Shown piece after piece: positions 34,937 through 45,471 of a stretch of 63,786 bases of DNA. Source of the stretch: Heterotrichella gracilis (taxonomy: Eukaryota; Sar; Xanthophyceae; Tribonematales; Xanthonemataceae). The stretch is taken from contig JAULBX010025298.1 of assembly GCA_032358255.1 (NCBI GenBank), positions 1 through 63,786 of the forward strand, given 5' to 3'. How positions within the stretch are numbered: the stretch's first letter is position 1; each line of letters starts with the position of its first letter. The translations under genes and the position numbers were made by a program. Below the pieces are notes generated by a model. It had not been told where the DNA came from. It did not search any database and was given only the letters and a program-made list of their open reading frames with translations.

Positions 34937-37900
34937 ATGGTTCCCAAGGCATGCCTGTCGCTCCCCGATGGCTGGGATGCCAAGGGCGTGCAGCTGGTCC
35001 TCAACTATACACACACCACTGAGCAATATGAAGTCAAGGGCAGCGAAGGCGAGGTGCAGCTGGCTACTCCTTCCGGGGACAACCTGACGGGGTTCAACAC
35101 GGCATGCAAATATATTGCTGGCCAGAGCCCCATGGCTGCAGCACTGCTCGGAGCAACCCCACAGGTTCAGGCTCAGGTAAACACTGCAGAACACACTCTA
35201 AAATGCGTATAAATGGGTATCACGTGTGTGTAGATGTGTATTTCTCAGTTGCCTTAGTGCCTGCCGTGGATGGTTATGTCCCAACACCATGCCACTGCAG
35301 GTTGATGAGTGGATCTCCTTCCGACACACAGAGCTGTCCCCGCTGCAAGACACAAAACTGCTCAAGGTAGGGGCGGGTGGTTGCATCGTGCGCGCCGGGA
35401 CCCAACAAAAGGACCTCTTGTGGCTCTGCCGCTTCCATGCCCTGCACCGACCCATGCAGTCCATCTTTAAGGGAGGTTTCCAAGGCCCCTGGGTTATGCC
35501 TATGCCTAGGCAATGCGGCAGAGGATAGCAAACACAGCAGTGATTCTGGGCGCGTCCTGTGCAGGTGAATGAGTGGCTGTTGACCCGGACCTACCTGGTG
35601 GGATCCCAGCTCACTCTGGCTGACCTGGTGCTGTTTGCCACTGTGGCGCCGGCAGTGGTACGTACATCTGCAGCTTGCGACATGCGTTGGCAGTTGCACC
35701 GTTTGATTGATCAACCCATATTGGTTGTTCCAACTTGGGCGTATGTTGCACACTGGTTGCTCGCGTTGTGGCATGCACTCGGATGGCCGCCTTCATAGTG
35801 GCGAGACCCTAAACCCTAATTTGCGAACCACCAGCTCACAGATGCTAAACCCTTGAAGCTCACTTGTGTGTCACCCGCAAATATTAATGTGCTCGCAGGT
35901 TGCATTCCCGGTGGCCCAACATGCACACTTCAGCAACCTGATGCGGTGGTTCGACTACGTGCAACATACAGCTGACGTGGGGAAGCTGTACCCTACGCTT
36001 GCGTACCAAAAACCAAAGTTCACGCCGGCACCGGCAGCTGCACCCAAGGTCAGGCGGTACATAAACAGGAATTATCCAGAAATATTGAGATATCCAAATA
36101 TATCAAAAAGATTCATCGGTCCATTTCCAAAGCACAGAGCTGATCATCATGCATGATATGATGCATGCCATTCCATGCCATCAATTATTAAAAGAGCAAC
36201 CACCATCTCATACCCTCACTTGGCAACATGCATGCTGGCGCCATGCATGGTACAGTAGGGGGCACACAAACCACACACACCCACCCATTGGCTTGATCGG
36301 GCTGGTGGGTGCACCCAGCATGTGCCGGGTGCACACATGTCTCGCCACAACTACACGGAGGTTTGAACAACCCTCAAATGCAGGTTGAAAAGCCAGCAAG
36401 CAGCACAGCGGAGAGTGCCAAGCCTAAGGAGGGCAAGGCTGCGCCAGCTAAGTCTGCCGAGTCATCCAAAGCAGCACCAACCGCAGCACCAGCCGCAGCA
36501 CCAGCTGCAGCGCCAGCCGCGGCGTCTTCAGCGGCCACACCCGCACCCGCACTCGCTGCTGGCGACGGATCCCAAGGTAGGCCTAGCTTACCAGTAAATA
36601 CTGCCATTGCATAATCATAACCGTCATGAGCATAATCGTCATCATCAGCACAATCCCAGGGTGACACAGACAGTGTTGCCAGAATCATCAGCAGGGACAA
36701 GTGTTGCAACTTGTGCCTCAATGAGCCATGCATATGGTGAATGCTTTAGGGCTTAGGGTTGCTGTGCACAATAGCTCAAGGTTGCCATGCCCCACACCAG
36801 CAGGAGCGGAGCCCGCTGCAGAGGGCAAGGGGAAGAAGGACAAGAAGGAGAAAAAGGCAGCCAAGCCTGACGCCCCCAAGAAGGCTGAGGATGAGCTGCG
36901 GGTGGACTTGCTGGATATCAGGGTGGGTAAGATTGTCAAGGTGGAGCAGCACCCCAATGCGGATGCGCTGTACCTGGAGGAGATTGATGTGGGGGAGGAC
37001 AAGCCGCGCCAGGTGAGGGGCCGCGGATGTGCAAGGGGTTTACGAGGCAGATGCCTCCACATGTGCTGCTTGAGATGGTTCCAGAATGCAATTTTCATGC
37101 CATACCAGTGCAATCAATTTTCAAGCTGATTGCTGGTCTACATGTCATGTCGGAATACCCATGTAATTACTTATGTTGCACTGAATTGCTTTTCAGAGGC
37201 TGTGCAACTGGCCCCCATAACATGACCCATGCTGGCCCACCATCAAAAAGAGCTTAACCCAAATTAAAAAGGTTGATCAAATCCGAAAGGTTTTTCGCAT
37301 GATGTCACCTCCTCCTGCCAATGCTGCTTGCCTGTGCCTGCAGGTTGTGAGTGGCCTGGTCAAGTTTGTGCCGATCGAGCAGATGCAGAACCGGCGGGTG
37401 GTGGTTGTGATGAACCTCAAGCCTGCCAAGATGCGCGAGGTGATGTCGTACGGGATGGTGCTGTGCGCCTCCAACGACACGCACGATGTGGTGGAGCCAA
37501 TCACACCGCCGGAGGGGGTGCCTGTGGGGGAGAAGGTCACCTTTGAAGGGTGCGCATGATTAAGCTGGATGGTTTTAATTCTTGTCAGTATGGTATTGGT
37601 CTCTAATGTTGATTGTCATTTATTAGCAATTAATTAAGTTTCTGTATAATGATATATTTTTTCTTCAAGAGTTTGTAGTTACGCGCAGAGGCTGGTATCA
37701 AATGCATGTGGCATGCATGCATCTTGGTCTACCACCCGGGACGGTGAAAGCACGTGGGGTTGCACCTTTGACGCGTGTGAGTATCACAAAACTGCCATGT
37801 CAGCCAGGTGTGGGGTGGGGTGCTTTGCGTTGATTTGTTGGGCACCATGACGGCAGCCATTGAGACTGTGCATGATGGTGTCCGACCCATACCCTGCCTG

Positions 37901-38564
37901 CCCTCCTGGTATCAAACGTTGCACCAATGGGTACACTCTGCTCTGTACCAAAACCTCTGCCTCCTCCCCTGTGCAGCTACACCAACGAGCCTGAGGCTGT
38001 GCTCAACCCCAAGAAGAAGCAGTTTGAGAAAATCTCACCGGATCTGCAAACTGATGCAAGTAAGTAGAAAGTGGGAACGCAGGGGTTGCATTCCACGCCA
38101 GGGCACCAAAGCAGGGATTGGACCAAGGGGAACTTGGTGTTGGAGCGTGCTGAGGCTGCTCAATTGCAAACCCATGATGCATTGATGCAAGGTGCATTGC
38201 ACACACAGCGCGTTTCATACATGGCTTTGCCGAACTCGTTGCTTACCCGGAGAAATTGGGGAGTGTTCCGGGGCATGGGACGAAGCCTCAGCTTGTTACA
38301 AATCGCCCACATTTTGCCATTGCCGGTACATAAGTTTTCACAACGGCGGAGGTTGACGCATAGGGTGGACTGTGCACCGTGCAGCACTCGATGTGATGGA
38401 TGGAGGGCCATCTCGATACATGTTGGATGCTGGTCTCATGATCGACATCATTAATCCATGCCTGCCTGTGTTGTGCAGGTGGTGTGGCCAACTACAAGGG
38501 CATTCCATTCATGACCAGCAAAGGACCCATCACCTCCAATGTGCGTAACGCGCTGGTCAAGTAA
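34937..38564 (+). CDS. Arc1p/AIMP1-like tRNA-binding cofactor (GST-C-like plus EMAPII domain)
   Basis: Proteins of this kind bind tRNA and dock onto aminoacyl-tRNA synthetases (Arc1p with MetRS and GluRS in yeast; AIMP1 in animals). Nine exons join in frame: 34937-35176, 35301-35366, 35565-35657, 35899-36048, 36384-36576, 36804-37012, 37344-37549, 37977-38059, 38479-38564, giving 441 aa. Residues ~30-160 resemble a GST C-terminal fold, with [20 protein letters not shown] and [11 protein letters not shown] linker of Ala/Pro/Lys repeats ([15 protein letters not shown], then [12 protein letters not shown]) spans ~165-290. The C-terminal ~150 residues are an OB-fold EMAPII domain: [62 protein letters not shown]. 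No synthetase catalytic core is present, so this is a free cofactor, not MetRS or TyrRS. Start is the first ATG of the open exon; AG lies too far upstream to support a longer form. Confidence 0.93.
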
Positions 38565-40046
38565 ATGAGATGCCTGCAGCCGCACATGGCCAGTGCACTA
38601 ATGAACAATGTGATCTGCAAAATGCATTTAGATGCAGGGGCTTTATATTGCGAAACACGCTCTCTGGCTCAGGGATACAGTGTGGGTACATGGTCTGGCA
38701 GATACTTCTTCTTTTTGCAATTTGGCCAGGGCTCTGCAGAGGCCACCCCTGGCGGACTCGTGCGCACCATGCGCAGCTTTAAACACGCGGCTGGCTGGAT
38801 GTGATGGTGCCTGTTCTTTTTACATTCATGAGATTCAAACATAGTAGAAGAAGAAGAAAGAAAGAAAGGGAATGCACAGAGGCGTAGTTAGGGGGCCACT
38901 GGCTTGCACCAGGGCACCACACCAGCCAGAACGGCTGGTCAAGGATAGCCAATGCCCGCAGGCATGGCATGCAAAAGGGTTTGTTCATTGAGATTCAAAC
39001 ATAGGACACTCTGACACGCACATGATTGTTCAGCCTGTATGGAGTGATTTAAGGCTTGCAATGAGCCCTACATTTGACCAGCCGTTCTGGCTGGTCGGTG
39101 CGAGCCAGTGGCCTTTGTGCGTCCCCTTTCTTTCTTTCCGTTCTTCTTCTTGTAGTTAAAGATTAAGAAAGAAGGTAACACGCCGTGCGTAGACAATTTA
39201 GGCAAAATTACGGTAATTTACAGGTAACCTGACGTCACACTGAATAATAATTGGCATTACAATGAACCTTGTGGTGTTGTTGCTACCTATAAATTGACAA
39301 TGTGAGTTTGCTCCGCATGAGCGCGCTGAAGCGAGGACTTGGTATTAAACCCACGTGCCCAACTCAGCCTATTAGATGTACAAAGAATCCTCTCCTCAGA
39401 GCCTAAACATCACAAGGTCTTGACTTCAATAAATCTCATTGTGGCATATGACTGATGGTGAAGGGTAAGGTCATCAATGCAACTGCAGTGTGCGCAATGG
39501 GCTTGGCATGCCTGATCACAGTGGCTGTTGCAAGTAAGATAAAATTATGAAATAAAAAACGCACGCTCACAAGTGATGGCAATATTAGTATTGCGCAGGA
39601 ATAATGATCGATGGGGTAACCGTCAGGGATTGTTTCATTGGACCCTATTGCAAGCTAATGAGAAACAGCAGTGTGTAGCAACGTGACAATGTTGATAGAA
39701 CATTGTCAACGTGACAGGACGACAACTGAACTTGTGTCATGTCATGATACGCAAAAGAGGTACATCAAATCTGAGCAGTGTCCCATGCATGTGTGCTTGG
39801 CAAGAATGATCCATGTACGATTGGACTGCAGGCATAACATGCCATGGAGTTCAACTGCATTGCTACCTTGCAAGTATTGCCCTGTGAAGCACCAACTGCA
39901 GATCACCATGTTTTACAGCTCCCCACCAGCAGGGTTACTCACAGGGAGCAAAGCAGCTGTCCCACCATTGAGCTGCAATTGCCAGGGCTCGCCAATGACC
40001 ATGCCTTGCACATGGACAGAGTTGAGGCCCAGGAACATTTGGAATG
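38565..40046. other. Convergent intergenic region with a foldback element
   Basis: No coding exon is supported between the tRNA cofactor stop and the small minus-strand gene. The DNA is less GC-rich than its neighbours. The main structure is the inverted repeat at 38845-39155. Confidence 0.55.
38845..39155. mobile_element. Imperfect foldback (MITE-like) element
   Basis: Left arm 38845-38942 and right arm 39073-39155 are imperfect reverse complements. Matching pieces in order are TAGAAGAAGAAGAA, GAAAGAAAG, GCACA, GGCCACTGGCT, GCACC and CCAGCCAGAACGGCTGGTC, the last itself nearly palindromic. The loop is about 130 bp. A direct repeat GAGATTCAAACATAG occurs just outside the left arm (about 38830) and in the loop (about 38990). 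No transposase is encoded. Confidence 0.7.
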
Positions 40047-41213
40047 TCAAAATTGGAGGGTCTCTGTCCCCGGTACCCAGGGTTGGATTTGGCCTTGTGT
40101 GATGCATCGCATGATGTCCAACTTGCCACCGCCCTGCATAGGGGCAATGCATTTTTTTTGTTAAAATGACTGGCAAGAATTTGGTGCCATGCAGCGTGCA
40201 CACTGGCTGCACATGCATTGTGCACACTGGCAATTACAGGTACAGTGCATGCCCCTATTAATAACAGCCACATGCACTGTGATGTGCATGCCGCACCCAT
40301 GCATGGAAGCTGCTACAGCGGCATTGCCACAGGTTGCTCACCTGTAGGAACTTGATATCCTCGTCACTCAGCATCACCTGAATGCCCCCCTGCTCAGCCC
40401 CAGCAGTGAATTCAGCTGTGACAGTTTCCCCAGTCAGCGGGGTCTTTGCCAGTAGGCCCTGTTCGTGCGGTTGTACAGGCGTGTCTGCTGTGTGGGCCTC
40501 CCCTCCAACAGGCTTGGTGGCAGTGGATGTGCGCTGTGTGCTCCCACCATCCTGTTCTCGGGGACTTGTGGTGCTTCTGGGCAGCCGTTGCATGACTTTC
40601 AACCGCTTGGCACGCTGCGCGACACCAGATGTGGACATTGACTTCCACACATTCCACAGAGTGCTTCTGAAAAGCTTTGCGGATGTGACCCTATAACCCA
40701 ATGAAGGCGATTGGGGGACGCACCTCATACTCTTTCACCTCTTCCACTAGGAGGTCTGCTGCCCGCTTGTGCAGGCGCACCTCGTAGTCTTCAAACACCT
40801 CAGTAGGCAAAGAGCTGAAAAGCTGGAAGGACAATAAAGGGTGGTTGTTAGGAGTTGATACAAACCACAATGAGGTTCCAAAACCTGTGTGTGGTGTGCA
40901 CCTGCTTAGTTAGCAGCAAAACAGGCCAGACATGTTCCAGTGGCGCCAGACTAGACTGCAAGATGGGGACACCAACCTGTGTCTGGTCCCTTTCTTCCAG
41001 GTCTCTCAGCTGGCCCATGAGCTGAGGAAGCTTTTCTAGGCTGTTTTGCACTGGTGTACGAGCAGCGGCAGGGACGGGACTGGATAGACCAGATATGTGC
41101 AAGTCGTGGTGGCTGAAGGACAATGGCTGTGGGCTGAACAGCAAGCTTTGAACAAGGCGAGACGAAGAGGAAGGGCTGTTGGTGACATAAGCATCAGCAA
41201 AAGGGTCTGTCAT
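40047..41213 (-). CDS. Unrecognised 231-aa protein
   Basis: Not recognised. Four exons join in frame: 40977-41213, 40724-40822, 40342-40614, 40047-40133. The N terminus (MTDPFADAYVTNSPSSSS) is Ser/Pro-rich and probably disordered. Exon 2 encodes a charged, likely helical stretch LPTEVFEDYEVRLHKRAADL then LVEEVKEYE. Exon 3 is Thr/Ser/Gln-rich and ends VMLSDEDIKFLQ; exon 4 ends GGGKLDIMRCITQGQIQPW and a short tail. The alternation of charged and hydrophobic residues in exons 1-2 suggests a coiled-coil adaptor or scaffold, but no family can be named. The exon 3 acceptor was chosen because it is the only one keeping phase; confidence in exon 4 is moderate. Confidence 0.6.
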
Positions 41214-42853
41214 TGCTCTGGTTGACGATCCAAGCTTTGGAGAGGGAGTATGGAGTAGCAGGGGAGCTCAGTGTGAAGATGGTGGTGAAGAGTGGGGGGA
41301 TCCCAATCCCAAGCCACGCCTCATTGTGGTAGAAACCCGCACAGTCTGTCCAACAAGACCTGCACACGGCCAAGTGCAGTCTTTGAAACCGGTGAAGGCG
41401 CTAATCTTGCTTTGTTATCGCTCCTGCAGCTCAGCAGTGTGAGGCACCCTGCCAGCACCTTGCAAGTTCAAACTTGGCCTTAAGGGAACGACAACTGGCC
41501 CTCAGTCGCCAACTTGTTGTTCAGGGTGCACAAACAACACTTCCAAACCAGCTTGTTTGGTTCCAAAGTGGTTACAGAGCGCAGGACACGGGCAGTGTTG
41601 AAGTGGACTTTGGGTGGAAACGTGGTGGAGAAGTGGGTGACTTTGATGCACGAAAGCTTTTGAATTCAGCAAGATACGGCCGCGAGACGGTTTGCGGGTA
41701 GAGCTTTTTTTGTTTAAGTTTATATTGAAGTGGCTTGCAACACAATTGACCAGCTACAAGCGACAGTGGAAAGCGTTCAAACATAGCCAGTGGGGAGCCC
41801 AGAATGATGGGTCATTTTTTGACGCGGGTTTCTCTTGATTTTGAAAATGCGATGAGCCTAACAGCAGGCCATCAGTCAGGAAGAAAGTACTTAACAACCC
41901 ACAAGTGTCACGCACCTCACTTTACGTCTGGAACTTCGGCAAAGCCCTGCTGCCACACTTGGTACCAGTTTCGAACGACGGCTGCAGGTTCAAACGCCTG
42001 GCCAGGGATAAGCAGGTGAAGCACCACAGTTGCCAAGATGAACGTTTATTCTTCTAAGTTGCACCCAGTACTATGCGTAGGTTCAAACCAGGGCTCCCTG
42101 GATCGAGCAAATTTGAAATGCTTCAATTGCGCTTCATGCTTCATGACTGGGCATTGTACTGGAAAGAAGCCTCTGAACGCGTTGCAGGTGGTAGGGCGTT
42201 GCAACTCTGTATGTACGCATCTGTTGAGTGCCCACGTCATCTGAGTGGCACGGTTTGTGTCCGCTGCACGGCTTTGAACACCCAACGACATCACGGATGC
42301 CGATGCCATCAAATTGCAGACTCAAATGCAGGCCTCAAACCCTAAACCCTAAACCCTAAACTTTACTGAGTTCCCAATATGCATGCATGCAACGTCAATT
42401 TAATTGCCCTTCAAAGTTCCTTCTGCCTCTACACAAGCAAAAAGGCCAGATCTGGTACTCATCCGTTGAATCTTTAGTCAACCTCGTTCTACCTGGAACC
42501 AACTCACTGAGTGGGGTGTCCAGGTTCATCGTTCTCAAGGGCACCTGCACCTTCAATTTCCACGTTGCCTTCGACTATCGTCTGTGCACGTGGGAGTGCC
42601 TTGTTTGTTACTGACGTGCATTGACAATTCAACACTTACAAAGCATACCCTTGCTGGACCTTGAAGGGATTTTTCACCTCGGATGGGTCCTTGCATATGC
42701 ATGCATTCACGAGGTTGAGTAGCACAAACCAGGCCCCAAACTGCACGGTGGCGTGTGGGTTTTCGTGCCAGGTAACATCACGTGTACACCGTGGAGCACA
42801 AGGCCTTCCACGCTGGCAGCACACTCACAGTTGGCCCTAAAACCCTAACCGCC
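41214..42853. promoter_or_regulatory. Head-to-head spacer, unrecognised genes
   Basis: This 1.6-kb interval separates two divergent genes and must hold both promoters. Open frames at 41474-41701 and 42387-42614 (+) lack domain signals. A three-unit CCCTAAA array lies at about 42336-42359, and a CATGCATGCA palindrome at about 42379. Confidence 0.5.
42336..42359. repeat. Interstitial telomere-like array (CCCTAAA)3
   Basis: Three exact CCCTAAA units in intergenic DNA. Comparable short arrays occur at about 11311-11331, 17164-17178 and 54112-54132 (as TTTAGGG), 7791-7805, 31252-31268, 52704-52720 and 59980-60060. They occur in both orientations, nearly always in introns or flanks. Confidence 0.9.
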
Positions 42854-43943
42854 ATGCGAGGCATGGCGAGAGTGACGAGCGCTACCCGGCGCTTGCTCCT
42901 GACACGGGGTTTGCTGGGCGGTAGGCAACTTAGCACCAACGGGGAATTCACAGAAGGTGCGACGGCGCGTGGTTGGCTGTGCCACACCCCAAACATGTGC
43001 ACACTTCTGGGGACAAGCCATGACGGTTGTTATTGTCCCCATGCAGTGTGTTTCCTGGATCCCCGCTTTGCTTTGAAGCCTGGTGAACTGGCTGAGGTTG
43101 AAGCGCAGCAGCGCCCAGGCTCCGGGAGGGCAGTGGTCTCCCTCACCGTGCCTGTGCCACTGCTGCCCCTGCTATCGCGGGGCACCCACGAGCTGGGGGA
43201 CATGGACGACCCCATGAACCACTGGGTGTTTGGCAAGCAGGGGGAGCTGTTCCAGTACAGCTTCATTGGCACGCACAAGGTGCGCTGGTTGCTGACTCTC
43301 TAGTGCATGTGCATGTAGTCGGCTTAGCCTGCCTGGTTGTGGGCTGCAGCCCTGCTCCTGGGTCGCCTGCTGTGTGTCCCGGCGTGTATTGCCTTGTACT
43401 CGGCTCAGCCTGCTGTGCAAACCGCTGTGGAACTATTTTCAAGAGGAACCTTGCCATGCAAGCATGGCATGATAGGTGTATATATGCTGCAACGCCGTGT
43501 GTGCCTCCCATGCTAGGTGTACGCTGCAACACCCATGTGGCCCCCACAGACAGGCTAGGGTCCTGCAGGTCTGAAGCTTGGTAGTTAGGGACATGCGTTC
43601 CAGACCAGCAGTCTGCCCACCATGCCTGGTGCTAGCCAATCCCCGCCCTTGACCTCATGCCTCCTGCTTGTGACAGGTGCGATCAGGGCTAACCTGCATC
43701 ATTGAGCGCCACAAGCTGGATGCGCTGCGCAGCGGGAGCGCAACCAAGCTCCCTGACTGGGAGGAGTTCCTGGAGCAGTACACCTCCCAGCAACTGCTGT
43801 ACCCGCACCCCAAGTGGCCCTTCCTGTTCGCCGGCAATGTGACAGACTGTGTGACCGCCAGCGTGTTCAGCCTGGGGATGCAGGCTGGGGAGGGGGTGCA
43901 GGGCGTGATGATTGCATCGGATTACGAATCAATTGATGATTGA
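42854..43943 (+). CDS. Unrecognised protein with mitochondrial-like presequence
   Basis: Three exons join in frame: 42854-42956, 43047-43279, 43677-43943, giving 200 aa. The leader MRGMARVTSATRRLLLTRGL then LGGRQLSTNGEF is Arg-rich with no acids and ends in a pattern (RQLST) typical of mitochondrial presequences. The body has FLDPRFALKPGELAEVEA, LTVPVPLLPLLSRGTHEL, GDMDDPMNHWVFGKQGELFQ, IIERHKLDAL and WEEFLEQYTSQQLLYPHPKW; it ends SDYESIDD. I recognise no family. The dense conserved-looking aromatic and charged residues and clean phases support a real gene. A second in-frame ATG nine bases downstream is also possible. It could be a respiratory-complex accessory or assembly protein, but that is only a guess from the leader. 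Confidence 0.72.
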
Positions 43944-45471
43944 GCGCAGATCAGCAACCAACAACTGATCGACCTGTCTTGGCGTGATTCAGCATTGCAG
44001 GCACAGGCAACCTGCATTGGCTGAAAAATGGCAATGCCGCATTGGCAATGGCAGTGGCCGCTAATGCTATGATACATCGCATCATTGCCCGCACCTGTTG
44101 GCGAAATACCCAAACAACCTGGCGCAGCTCTCAGAGCTGCGCCAGGCTACGTGCAAATTGGATCTGAAATCATTCCATTATGGTACCATACCTGTATCAA
44201 TCGCTCCGGTCCAGATTTTTTTTCGCATGTATTTGAAATTGAATAGATGGGTTATGCAATTCGCCTTGCGAAATCTGATGATGTCATGCCATGACTGCTG
44301 CAACAGCAGACTGCGGTCACTGACACAGTCAGCTACTTATACGTTGCATTTAACCGTTGCATAAATTTTTAGGAAGGTATTACACTGTGCCTGGCAGGGC
44401 ACACAGCAAACCTGTCCTAGCTTAGGCAGCTTTATGCATACATTGCACAATTATGCCATGTATTGTACTCAAAATGCAGGCCTGAAAGCCGGCTTGGAAG
44501 AGTGCTTCACAATTTTGTCTCACACAGGAAGTTGATGCAATAAACCATGGACTTAGGGACAAGCTCCTAACATCTATATGATGATCATGCCCATGGCTTA
44601 CTACAGTAATCAGAAGCAAAGGACCACCAGGTGGCACAAGCATTCACTTGAAATTCAATGCCACATTGTACAAGCTGCGACACAAAGTGAAGTATTAGTA
44701 TAGCTCCACTGCTGTATGGATAATTTCTTGCAGGAGTGATAAAAATTGTATCAATTGCACAATAAACACGCATGAAAATGGCTCCTTCGAAGTAAACGCA
44801 TGTCGCACTGCACTCAACACAACACGCAAGGCCTTGCACTAAATACTAGTACAAGAAATCACACAACAATACCATGAGCTAATAGTACTGGAATAGTACA
44901 ACCAGCTGCATCAAACCCCATGTGCTTGTGGAAAACTTTGCATCATGCTTCATATGCATATGATGAAAACAAGCTGTTCTGCATGTAATACGCTCATCTC
45001 GGGGGTAATGACCCATGTCAGTATGTCAGCTCAAAAGGCATTCCTGACTATGCTCACCCCAGTCCCAATGCCAGTCAAAGCACTGCTTCCAGTGTGGCAG
45101 ATGGAGGCCAACCAGCCGCAACGCACACCGCACTACATGCTAATGACCCAATGTTCCCGTGTCACATCGCCGCTTGGGCAACTGTGCCGGTATTCCCCCA
45201 ATGCTAACAAAACCACTCAAAGCTGAAAACCAAGAAGCGAAATCAACGGCTGAAGCATCCTCAACCCTCAAAAGGAGCACACCATTAGCACCGTGCTCCA
45301 GCCGCAAAATTGGTGATGGCACCTGTGTGCATCAGGCGCATGTTTTGCAGGCGCACGCCTTTGTCCTGTCAGCTGCCAGTGAGGCATGTCCTCCTCCCTC
45401 AATCGCCATCATCCGACACATGCCAGCTGTGTAGGATCCAGGCAATGTGTCCATGCATTGCTCTCCAGCTG
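43944..45471. other. Convergent intergenic region
   Basis: No coding exon supported. AT-richer than surrounding genes; should contain the 3' ends of the two convergent genes. One strong short palindrome is present at 44119-44145. Confidence 0.5.
44119..44145. repeat. Perfect 12-bp-stem hairpin
   Basis: CTGGCGCAGCTC, loop TCA, then its exact reverse complement. It lies about 175 bp after the stop of the upstream plus-strand gene, so it may be in that transcript's 3' end. It does not match the 6-bp stem, 4-base loop of histone mRNA ends. Confidence 0.85.

Noticed and set aside
34937-38564. Methionyl- or tyrosyl-tRNA synthetase with C-terminal EMAPII domain
   Set aside because: No HIGH or KMSKS catalytic core is present; the N-terminal half is GST-like and a charged linker leads directly to the OB fold.
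42078-42094. Possible tRNA B box (GGTTCAAACC)
   Set aside because: No A box at the right distance and flanks do not pair as an acceptor stem. A similar GTTCGAACC near 30427 fails the same test.
44119-44145. Histone 3'-end stem-loop
   Set aside because: Stem is 12 bp and loop 3 bases; histone stem-loops have a 6-bp stem and 4-base loop, and no histone gene is near.
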